A program made the translations under genes and the position numbers. Shown piece after piece: positions 1 through 6,367 of a DNA stretch of 6,501 nt. The stretch's first letter is position 1. Each line of letters opens with the position of its first letter. The notes beneath the pieces are model-generated. The model had not been told where the DNA came from, did not search any database, and worked only from the letters and a program-made list of their open reading frames with translations. Source of the DNA: an uncultured Oscillospiraceae bacterium (GTDB taxonomy: Bacteria > Bacillota > Clostridia > Oscillospirales > Oscillospiraceae). The DNA lies in NCBI GenBank assembly GCA_934572365.1, contig CAKTKX010000074.1, forward strand, positions 1 to 6,501. The letters are read 5' to 3'.

Positions 1-752
1 GGGGTGTCCAGATTCTTGTCATCGCCGAAGCCGATCACACGGATGGTGCCGGGAACGTCTTCCTTCACGACTGCCAGAGCGTCGGCGGCGGTGCAGGAAT
101 TGTAGGTCAGCTTGTCGGTGTCATAGGTCAGGGTCAGATCATAGGCGTTGTAGGTGGTGATGATGCTGTCACTGTTGGAAACATTGACCTTGACCTCGGC
201 GCTCTCGCCGACGGTGACGGTCTTGTCCTCGGAAGCGGAAACTGCGTAGCCGACGAAAACGGGAGCATCCACAGCGGTCACGTCCACGGTGCCGGGGGCG
301 GTGGCGACGTTCATGATCACGTCGGACTTGCCGTCCTTAATGCCGCCGATCTTGCAGGTTGTCAGCTGGAAGTGATAATCGCCGGTCTTCAAAACCTTGA
401 ACTTTACTTCGCCGAACTGTCCCTTGGAAATCACGGTATTGCTGCTCGTGTCAAGGACGCCGAAGCGGATAAAGCCTTTTTCGGCCTTGTTATTGCTGTC
501 AAACTTCGTATCAATGCTCACGACCTGGAACATTTCCGTGTCGTAAGACAAATCCATCTGGAACGTAAAGATTCCGGTAATGTCGTCGCTGGCGTTCAGA
601 TAGACGCTGAACTCGTCGCCAACGGTCACGTTGGTCTTGCTGGCCGTTACGCCCAGGGTTGCCGTGGTTTCCTCAGCAAAGGCGGTAACCGCCAGGCTGA
701 AAACCAGGAGCACCGTAAGCAGCAGGCTCATGGATTTCTTAAAAATTTTCAT
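1..752 (-). CDS. Secreted cohesin-domain protein, 3' end beyond window (partial)
   Basis: The first 250 residues are visible; the reading frame is open to the left edge. The start ATG at 752-750 is preceded by AGGAGG with a 5-nt gap. Residues 1-26 form a signal peptide: a basic start (MKIFKK), a Leu/Val-rich core, and a probable cut after AFA before EETT. Residues about 31-158 look like a cohesin module: the VTVGDEFSVYLNAS strand, then ITGIFTFQMDLSYDTEMFQVV (split around residue 70), a Gly-rich turn, GQFGEVKFKVLKTG, and a closing GTVDV strand. From about residue 165 a second module of the same type begins (KTVTVGESAEVKVNV, LTLTYDTDKLTY) and is cut by the edge. Cohesins bind dockerins outside the cell, and the gene just upstream in the same direction ends in a dockerin, so a scaffold or anchor role is inferred. 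Further cohesins, an SLH region or an LPXTG signal could lie in the missing part. The fold assignment is by eye; a related CBM or Ig-like beta-sandwich is the main alternative for the second module. Confidence 0.88.
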   Translation of the reverse strand, partial: MKIFKKSMSLLLTVLLVFSLAVTAFAEETTATLGVTASKTNVTVGDEFSVYLNASDDITGIFTFQMDLSYDTEMFQVVSIDTKFDSNNKAEKGFIRFGVLDTSSNTVISKGQFGEVKFKVLKTGDYHFQLTTCKIGGIKDGKSDVIMNVATAPGTVDVTAVDAPVFVGYAVSASEDKTVTVGESAEVKVNVSNSDSIITTYNAYDLTLTYDTDKLTYNSCTAADALAVVKEDVPGTIRVIGFGDDKNLDT

Positions 753-757
753 AACAT

Positions 758-763
758 CCTCCT
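758..763 (-). promoter_or_regulatory. Ribosome binding site of the cohesin-protein gene
   Basis: AGGAGG on the minus strand lies 5 nt before the ATG at 752. It fixes the start, because the next in-frame ATG (codon 8) would lose the basic end of the signal peptide. Confidence 0.8.
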
Positions 764-813
764 GTCAGAAGTTGTCCTTTTTGCTTTGGAGCAAGCGCTG
801 TCAAACGGGTGTG

Positions 814-848
814 TTTGCCGGTTAAAACAGGATATTTTAACCGGCAAA
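814..848 (-). terminator. Perfect 14-bp intergenic hairpin, terminator-like or mRNA-processing structure
   Basis: Arms 814-827 and 835-848 are exact reverse complements (tttgccggttaaaa and ttttaaccggcaaa), with a 7-nt loop. The hairpin begins 12 nt after the stop codon of the dockerin gene and ends 61 nt before the cohesin-gene start. On the minus strand the stem is followed by AAACACACC, so the U-run of a standard intrinsic terminator is missing; the plus strand lacks one too. It may be a partial terminator, a 3'-end stabiliser, or a processing point that sets different levels of the two genes. The structure is certain from the sequence; the function is not. Confidence 0.5.
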
Positions 849-860
849 TCCCATTGCGCA

Positions 861-3800
861 TTAGTTGTTGTCCATAATGAGCGCATACAGAGCCGATACG
901 TCGAACACATCAACGACACCGTCGCCGTTGACGTCTGCCACGGCAGCGTCCAGCTCCTCGTCGGAGAAGATCGCGCTGTACAGTACGCTCACATCGAACA
1001 CATCAACGGTTCCGTCGCCGTTGAGATCACCCTTCACGGCGGTCTTCTCGTGGATGGTCAGACGGATGCCGCCGGGGGCGCCGACGATGGCGTCGGGGTA
1101 CTCGTTGCCGTACTGGCCGGGGATGGAGAAGATGTACTCGCCGGGAGCAAGGCTGCTGGTGTCAACCACCAGAGTGCCGTCCTCAGCCGCAGTGCCGACC
1201 TTTGTCCACTGGGTCACGTCACCGGTGGTGACGTTGTTTGCAAGCGTGCAGTAGACGTCCGGGCAGTTGGTGCGCAGGGTGTGGGCAGTGTTGTAAGTAC
1301 CCATCATGTCGGCGCCGTCACGGTAGATCTTCATCGTGACCTTGTCGCCCTGAACAGGATCGGTAATGTCGGTCTCGATGTGGTTGAACACAGCGCCGGT
1401 ATCCTGATAGAAGCTCCAGTCGCTGAAGTGACCGAGGGTGACGACGTCGCCGTCGTGGAGCAGGATCTGATCGGAGGTGGAGCCCCAGCCCGCAGAGGCC
1501 AGAGGATACTCGTAGTTCAGATAGTAGTTCAGGTTTTCATCATAGCCCCAGATTTGATTCATGTAGATAGAACCCGCGCTGCCGCTGAAGGTAAGCGTAT
1601 CCGATCCTATCTGATCAGCCATATAGCCCTTGCCCGCATCCGCGGGATCGATGCCCAGATAGTAAACCTCGGTGGCGTAGAGGAACAGATGCAGCATAGT
1701 GATCTTGCCGTAAGCGAATTCCTTGGTGCCGGGGTCCAGAGCACTGCCGGGGCCGCCGGTGGGATCGCCGCTGGCGGGGCCGTAGTCCTCAGAGGCAAAG
1801 TAGAAGTCCTCAAGGCCATACAGCGCCAGATCGAAGTAAGGAACGGTGACTTTCTGCAAAGCCACGGTCTGGCCGGAATTGTCACAGAACTGGAATTTCT
1901 CGTCGTGGGAGAAGGAGAAGTAGACGGTAACAGGCTCCAGAACCTTGAGCTTCACGCCCTCGACGGTGATGACCAGATCGGTGGTAACGTTCTCGACGGT
2001 GTAAACGCCATCCTTGCCGGTCACAGTTTCGCCGTTGACCTTTACAGCAAAGTTATCGTCCAGCTCGTAGCGGTAGTCGATCTCCACCTTGAAGGTGTAG
2101 TCCGCGCCGTCCGCAACAGCTTCCTTGCCGGTGACCAGGTAGCTCTCGTCGGTGGGGATGGTGACGGCGTGTTCCGCCTTTGTTACGGTGAGGGTGTAAG
2201 AATTGGTGTAGCCGTCCTTGTTGGTGATGGCGATTTCAATCTTGTTCTCACCCATGGTCAGCGGAATGACATTGCTAGTCTCACCGTTGTAGGTAATGGT
2301 GTAGTCCTCGCCGCGAGGTGTCGCCAGAACGGTAACGCTGTCCTTCGTGGTGATCGCGGTGTAAGCCTTCTTAGTGGATACGAACGTCTCATTGATCTTG
2401 ACGCCATCCAGCGAAAGCTTCGTCAGAGACGGGTCAATGCGGACGGTCTTAACGGTGTAAACATCCGTGACATCACCCTCGGTCACGGTGATGGTAAGGG
2501 TGTTGGACTCGGCGCTGGCAATGTTGAAGCCGGACAGGTTCGTACCGCTGGAAGAGCCGGAGGTAAGCGTCGCGTTGGAAGCCTTGCCGGTGCCCATGCT
2601 CGTCCACGTGGCTTTAATGCTTGCCTTGGTGGTCAGGTCTGCGCCGCGGGTCGCCCATGCGTAAACGGCATTGGTGCTGTCCGGTACGAGCAGGGTGTAT
2701 TCCTTGACCGCCGGGTCAAAGGCCGGGGACAGCTCGAACTTCTTCGCGCTGCTGTTGGTGCCGGTGCTGCCGAATCTCAGAGCGGACAGGCCATTCACAG
2801 CAGCCTTGACCACGCCCTCGACGGTGATCTCCAGATTGGAGGAAACCTTCGCGACGGTGTAAACGCCGTCAACAGGGGTAACTTCCTCGCCGTTGACCTT
2901 GACGACCATCTTGGTGGCGTCGTAGCCTTCGGTCACGGTCACGGTGAAGGTGTAGTCCTGGCCGCCCTTGACGGTCTTCTCACCGGTGACGGTGTAGCCC
3001 GCGCTTTCGGGGATGGTGACGGTGTAGTCAACGATCTCGGCAGTCACGGTCTTCAGGCCGTAGCTGTCGTTATCGAAGCCGTAGGTGTAGGACACAGTGT
3101 AGCCGCCGGTCTCCACGTTCTTGATGACGGAGACATACTTGGAAACGTCCCGCTCCAGACCATTCTTCAGCTTGGTAACGGCTTTCAGGCCGTCAACAGT
3201 GATGGAGCCGTCCTCGTTCTCGGTGATGGTGGGATACTGGGTGATCTCCAGAGATTCGATCTTGGAGGTGATCGCCATCACGTAGCAGGAGTCGTTCTTA
3301 TAGTAGATGGTGCCATACTGGTCGGCGATGGTGGAGCAGATGCAGTACTGCGCCAGCGTTCCGACAGGCGTGAAGACCTCGCTGTAGCCGGTGTTGGTGG
3401 TGGTCACAGGCTTCGTCTGGCCGGGTCTGTCCTTCAGGACGGAAACGCCGCCGGGGGTATAGTTGTAGGGCAGGTAGATGTACACATAGCCATCCTCGGC
3501 GGAGTAAGCCGTGGAGACCATGGCAGAGGTCTGGGGATAGCCGATGATGTCGTAGACATACGCCTGGGTCATGGAGCCGTCCCCGTTCAGGGTATAAACC
3601 GCGATGCCATGGCCGCTTTTTGCAGTGAACTGGCTGGTGCCGGCGACGCCGATGTAGATTCTGCCATTGTATACGGAAGGCGTGCAGGTAGACATGGCGT
3701 TGGCATTGCCCTTAGCGTCCTTGATAACGACTTCCTTGTAGTCCAGGATCTTACCGGTGTCCCAGTCGATCTGGGCGTTGCCCAGAATGCCGCCCTTGGT

Positions 3801-6233
3801 GGTAAAGAACACCCGGTCGGATTCGGGGTCATGGGAAACGTTGGAGCGCAGGTCGCCGCGGATACCCTCGTGGGCGTCGAGCTTCTCGCCGGTGAAGCGG
3901 TCGAAGACCAGCAGCGCGGCGCCGTTGGTATCGTAGCCGCTCGCGCCGTCGTCGGTGCCGACGATAGCCAGCGTGTCGGTGACGTAAGCACCCGCAAAGT
4001 AGAAGCCGCCCTGTCTGGTGTAGGTCCAGCTGGCGTACTTGGCTTCGGTAGTGGAAGCGTGGTCTTCGTCAATGGTGTTGATGCAGGCAAAGTTGGCGTT
4101 TCTGTCCTCGCTGTTCCAGAAGCCCGCGTAGATGTAGCCGTCCTTGTAGGTGATGGGGCAGTTGGGCTGTCCACCAAGCTCGTCGGTGTAGACCCACAGG
4201 GATTCCAGGGTCTTGGCGTTGAACGCCTGGATACGTCCGTCGGACAGGCCAACGAAGACCATGCCGTCGCCATAGGTCATGGGGACGATGGAGAAGTTGG
4301 AGGAGCCGACCATGGTGCCTTCGGTCACAGTCTCGCCGGTCATGCTGTTGATGCGGCGGATGGTGCTTTCGGAGTAGGTGTAGATGTCGCCATCCACCAG
4401 GATGGGAGAACCGGGGGCAGCCGCCCAGCCGGTGCCGTACTTCACAGCCCACAGAAGTTCTGCATCTTCAGGGGCGTAGGGGGTCTTGGCATTGGTGATG
4501 CCCAGATTATTGTCGCCATTGCGGAAGTTGCCCCACTCGGCAGTGATGCTTCTGTCGAGGTTCGGGTTCTCCGTGGCCACAGCCAGAGTAATGTCGATGG
4601 TGCTGCTCTCGCTGAACTTGAAGCTGCTCTTCTGGCTGACATAGCCGTCACTCTGCACGAGGTAGGTGTACTCGGCGTCAGCCATGACGGAATACTTACC
4701 GTCCGTGGGAGCAACTCTGTCCTTGTTGGAATCCCAGACAGTTACCTTGGCGTCGGCGGGGTCAACGGTGAAGCCGACCTCGATGGCTGCCAGTCTGGTA
4801 ACGGTGATGGTGTAGGTATTGGTGTAGCCGCCGGGGTTGGTGACGACCACGTCGATCTTGTTCTCACCAAGATTCAGCGGAACGGTGGTGTCGCTGCCGC
4901 CGTTGACGGTGACGGTGTAGCTTTCATCACGGGGAGTCGCCGCAACGGTAACGCTCTCGGCGGCGGTGGTTGCGGTGTAAGCCGTCTTGGTAGCGGAGAA
5001 GCTCTCCGCGAACCGGATGCCGTCCAGAGACAGGGCGGTCAGGCTCGGCGCGACGCGGACAGAGGTGAGCTTATACTCGTCGGTAAAGTCGCCGTCCACA
5101 ACGGTGATGGTCATGGTGTTGACCTTCGTGCCGGTGGGTGCGAAACCTGCCAGATTCTGGCCGCCGGCCTTGCCGGAGGTCAGCTTCTGGGTAGAGGCTT
5201 TATCGGTATTGAGATTCGTCCACTTGGCCGTGATGGTCGTGCTGCTGCTTCTGTCGTCAGCCTTGGTCGCCCATGCGTAGAACATGTTGGAGTTGTCCGG
5301 CACGAGCACGGTGTATTCCTTGACCGCCGGGTCGAAAGCCGGAATCAGCTGGAACATCTGCGCCTTGGATTCGGTGCTCGTGTCACCGAACTTCAGGACG
5401 GACAGACCGGCCGTCGCCTGAACGGCCTCGGTCACGCCCTCGACGGTGATGGTCAGGTCAGAGGAAACATTCTCAACGGTGTAGCTGCCGTCGGTGCCGG
5501 CAACCTCATTGCCGTTGACTTTGACGACCATGTTAGTGGCGTCATAGCCTTCGTTGGCAGCCACGGTGAAGCTGTAGTTACTGCCAACAGCCACGAGCTT
5601 CTCGCCGGTGACGGTGTAGGCAGCGTCCTCCGTCCAGCTGACGTTGCAGCCCACGGTTCTGGTCACTGCAATGGGCTTGCTCAGGTAATCTACGTCGTTT
5701 ACCTTAAAAGACTCCAGGGTAACCGTCGCATCACCAAGTGCCTTGGTCGTGAACTGAACGTCAAAGGAATAGTTCCCGGCGGGAAGCGTGCCGCTGTTGC
5801 CGCCGACGCGCAGAATCCCCTGCTCGGCATCCAGCTCCGCGCCGATACCCGGATCCTGGATCCAAGAGAACTCCGTCGTCTCGGGGTTAAACCGGAAGGT
5901 TCCCCAGAACGATTCGACATCGGCCGTAGCGCTGGCGCTGAAGGTGTAGGCATGACCGAAGGTGTCGCCCACGGCCAGATTGTCCTTTTCACCCTCATTT
6001 TTCGCAAGGCTCGCGGTGTAGACGATATCCTCCTCTGCCTGCTCTGCGGCAGGTACCTCGTCGTCCGCAAGCAGAGCAGCCGGTTCGGCCGTCGTTTTCG
6101 CCGCTTCGGTCTTAACGGCCTCAGCCGATGCGGTGACTTCCGCCCCGCTGCTCTCCAACGCAAACGCGTTTACCGGCACAAGGCTGAACGTCATCACAAA
6201 CGCCAGCAGGAATGCCAGTAGTCTTCTCTTCAT
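861..6233 (-). CDS. Secreted dockerin protein with PQQ-like propeller, cadherin-like repeats and a transcobalamin-like DUF4430 domain
   Basis: This 1790-residue protein starts at ATG 6233, 7 nt after AAGGAGG, and ends at TAA 861. Approximate modules by residue: 1-25 signal peptide (MKRR, hydrophobic core, cut after AFA); 26-69 Ala/Glu/Thr-rich linker; 70-192 cohesin-like beta-sandwich; 196-268 Ig-like module; 272-480 two cadherin-like modules (PAFDPAVKEYTVLVPD; GENKIDVVVTNPGGYTNTYT); 482-552 PEGA-like; 553-990 PQQ-type beta-propeller with about eight blade motifs such as GMVFVGLSDGRIQAFNAKT (658-676); 991-1066 small unnamed beta domain; 1068-1352 second copy of the Ig-like/cadherin-like block; 1355-1427 third Ig-like module; 1430-1612 DUF4430-type region (VTVPYFDLALYGLEDFYF, WGYDENLNYYLNYEYP, LLHDGDVVTLGHFSDW); 1613-1730 unrecognised beta-rich domain; 1733-1790 type I dockerin. 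The dockerin loops have ligands D1736/N1738/D1740/D1744/D1747 and D1767/N1769/D1771/D1775/D1778. DUF4430 is related to the beta domain of animal transcobalamin and intrinsic factor, and the gene lies behind a cobalamin riboswitch, so corrinoid capture at the cell surface is the inferred role. No catalytic motif, LPXTG or SLH was seen. The modular layout is secure; the ligand is not shown by sequence. Confidence 0.93.
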   Translation of the reverse strand: MKRRLLAFLLAFVMTFSLVPVNAFALESSGAEVTASAEAVKTEAAKTTAEPAALLADDEVPAAEQAEEDIVYTASLAKNEGEKDNLAVGDTFGHAYTFSASATADVESFWGTFRFNPETTEFSWIQDPGIGAELDAEQGILRVGGNSGTLPAGNYSFDVQFTTKALGDATVTLESFKVNDVDYLSKPIAVTRTVGCNVSWTEDAAYTVTGEKLVAVGSNYSFTVAANEGYDATNMVVKVNGNEVAGTDGSYTVENVSSDLTITVEGVTEAVQATAGLSVLKFGDTSTESKAQMFQLIPAFDPAVKEYTVLVPDNSNMFYAWATKADDRSSSTTITAKWTNLNTDKASTQKLTSGKAGGQNLAGFAPTGTKVNTMTITVVDGDFTDEYKLTSVRVAPSLTALSLDGIRFAESFSATKTAYTATTAAESVTVAATPRDESYTVTVNGGSDTTVPLNLGENKIDVVVTNPGGYTNTYTITVTRLAAIEVGFTVDPADAKVTVWDSNKDRVAPTDGKYSVMADAEYTYLVQSDGYVSQKSSFKFSESSTIDITLAVATENPNLDRSITAEWGNFRNGDNNLGITNAKTPYAPEDAELLWAVKYGTGWAAAPGSPILVDGDIYTYSESTIRRINSMTGETVTEGTMVGSSNFSIVPMTYGDGMVFVGLSDGRIQAFNAKTLESLWVYTDELGGQPNCPITYKDGYIYAGFWNSEDRNANFACINTIDEDHASTTEAKYASWTYTRQGGFYFAGAYVTDTLAIVGTDDGASGYDTNGAALLVFDRFTGEKLDAHEGIRGDLRSNVSHDPESDRVFFTTKGGILGNAQIDWDTGKILDYKEVVIKDAKGNANAMSTCTPSVYNGRIYIGVAGTSQFTAKSGHGIAVYTLNGDGSMTQAYVYDIIGYPQTSAMVSTAYSAEDGYVYIYLPYNYTPGGVSVLKDRPGQTKPVTTTNTGYSEVFTPVGTLAQYCICSTIADQYGTIYYKNDSCYVMAITSKIESLEITQYPTITENEDGSITVDGLKAVTKLKNGLERDVSKYVSVIKNVETGGYTVSYTYGFDNDSYGLKTVTAEIVDYTVTIPESAGYTVTGEKTVKGGQDYTFTVTVTEGYDATKMVVKVNGEEVTPVDGVYTVAKVSSNLEITVEGVVKAAVNGLSALRFGSTGTNSSAKKFELSPAFDPAVKEYTLLVPDSTNAVYAWATRGADLTTKASIKATWTSMGTGKASNATLTSGSSSGTNLSGFNIASAESNTLTITVTEGDVTDVYTVKTVRIDPSLTKLSLDGVKINETFVSTKKAYTAITTKDSVTVLATPRGEDYTITYNGETSNVIPLTMGENKIEIAITNKDGYTNSYTLTVTKAEHAVTIPTDESYLVTGKEAVADGADYTFKVEIDYRYELDDNFAVKVNGETVTGKDGVYTVENVTTDLVITVEGVKLKVLEPVTVYFSFSHDEKFQFCDNSGQTVALQKVTVPYFDLALYGLEDFYFASEDYGPASGDPTGGPGSALDPGTKEFAYGKITMLHLFLYATEVYYLGIDPADAGKGYMADQIGSDTLTFSGSAGSIYMNQIWGYDENLNYYLNYEYPLASAGWGSTSDQILLHDGDVVTLGHFSDWSFYQDTGAVFNHIETDITDPVQGDKVTMKIYRDGADMMGTYNTAHTLRTNCPDVYCTLANNVTTGDVTQWTKVGTAAEDGTLVVDTSSLAPGEYIFSIPGQYGNEYPDAIVGAPGGIRLTIHEKTAVKGDLNGDGTVDVFDVSVLYSAIFSDEELDAAVADVNGDGVVDVFDVSALYALIMDNN
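1953..2171 (-). repeat. Third, solitary copy of the Ig-like module (residues 1355-1427)
   Basis: This segment repeats the first part of the two larger blocks: a VTGK/VTGE turn, AVKVNG, DGVYTVENV and a closing L-ITVEGV strand. It is not followed by cadherin-like modules and leads straight into the DUF4430 region. The insertion around YRYELDDNF makes it the most divergent of the three copies. Confidence 0.7.
2178..3032 (-). repeat. Second copy of the 285-residue Ig-like/cadherin-like block (residues 1068-1352)
   Basis: This block is homologous to 4794-5648 along its whole length, in the same order: YTVTGEKTV, GYDATKMVVKVNG, SSNLEITVEGV, PAFDPAVKEYTLLVPD, YAWATR, SLTKLSLDG, YTLTVTK. Short segments are still identical in DNA, for example tattccttgaccgccgggtc at 2698-2717 and in the other copy. 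It lies C-terminal to the propeller, whereas the first copy is N-terminal to it. The modules resemble the cadherin-like beta-sandwich family (PF12733) and are probably structural spacers. Confidence 0.8.
4794..5648 (-). repeat. First copy of the 285-residue Ig-like/cadherin-like block (residues 196-480)
   Basis: It holds an Ig-like module (YTVTGEKLV, GYDATNMVVKVNG, SSDLTITVEGV) and two cadherin-like modules (PAFDPAVKEYTVLVPD; SLTALSLDG; TNTYTITVTR). It pairs with 2178-3032 with only small gaps. The two blocks bracket the PEGA-like module and propeller, which points to duplication of a multi-domain unit, or insertion of the propeller segment between tandem units. Confidence 0.8.
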
Positions 6234-6240
6234 AAATAAA

Positions 6241-6247
6241 CCTCCTT
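6241..6247 (-). promoter_or_regulatory. Strong ribosome binding site of the dockerin-protein gene
   Basis: AAGGAGG on the minus strand, 7 nt (TTTATTT) before ATG 6233, is close to an ideal Shine-Dalgarno match. It supports this start, which also gives a proper signal peptide. No CCUCC-type anti-Shine-Dalgarno sequence was found in the visible leader. Confidence 0.85.
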
Positions 6248-6263
6248 ATTATATGGTATTGCA

Positions 6264-6367
6264 ACGCCCGCAGGCGTAAAGCGGAATTCATTCCGGCCAG
6301 CTCCGGCACGTCGGATTTCCCGCTGCCAGGGCTTTCTGCTTATGCTGCGCACGTTTCAGGCGCACAG
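6264..6367 (-). promoter_or_regulatory. Structured leader between riboswitch aptamer and ribosome site (possible expression platform)
   Basis: Three hairpins can be drawn on the minus strand: 6345-6367 (8 bp including two G-U pairs, 7-nt loop, directly after the aptamer), 6282-6295 (CGGAA/TTCCG, 4-nt loop) and 6264-6277 (ACGCC/GGCGT, 4-nt loop). None is followed by a U-run, so an intrinsic terminator is not evident. The first hairpin sits where cobalamin riboswitches often carry the stem whose loop contacts the aptamer, but I could not confirm matching loop bases. The hairpins are seen; their role as the switch is inferred. Confidence 0.45.

Noticed and set aside
799..804. TTGACA on the minus strand upstream of the cohesin gene, as a -35 box
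   Set aside because: The -10 position at 17 nt spacing reads AAAAGG, so a promoter for the cohesin gene alone is not supported.
3587..4452. Overlapping minus-strand open frames of 228 and 127 codons inside the large gene
   Set aside because: They are other-frame readings of the propeller-coding DNA, with Arg/Pro/Ser/Thr-rich composition and no signal, ribosome site or domain.
1953..5648. Frequently recurring short DNA words such as gacggtgat, as a possible CRISPR or tandem array
   Set aside because: They are unevenly spaced and encode Ile-Thr-Val strands in the repeated beta-sandwich modules.
372..6221. A 1949-residue open frame on the plus strand
   Set aside because: It lies in exact register antisense to both real genes and crosses the intergenic hairpin. 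It has no ribosome site, starts at a GTG inside the cohesin gene, and is Gly/Val/Asp/His-rich low-complexity. It is explained by the lack of UUA, CUA and UCA codons in the sense genes.
6248..6253. TATAAT on the minus strand just before the ribosome site, as a -10 box
   Set aside because: A transcript from it would start at or within the ribosome site and would bypass the riboswitch. No -35 box is found at 16-18 nt.
6121..6309. A 62-codon minus-strand frame starting in the leader
   Set aside because: It runs through leader hairpins into the large gene in another frame, has no Shine-Dalgarno site and no resemblance to a leader peptide.
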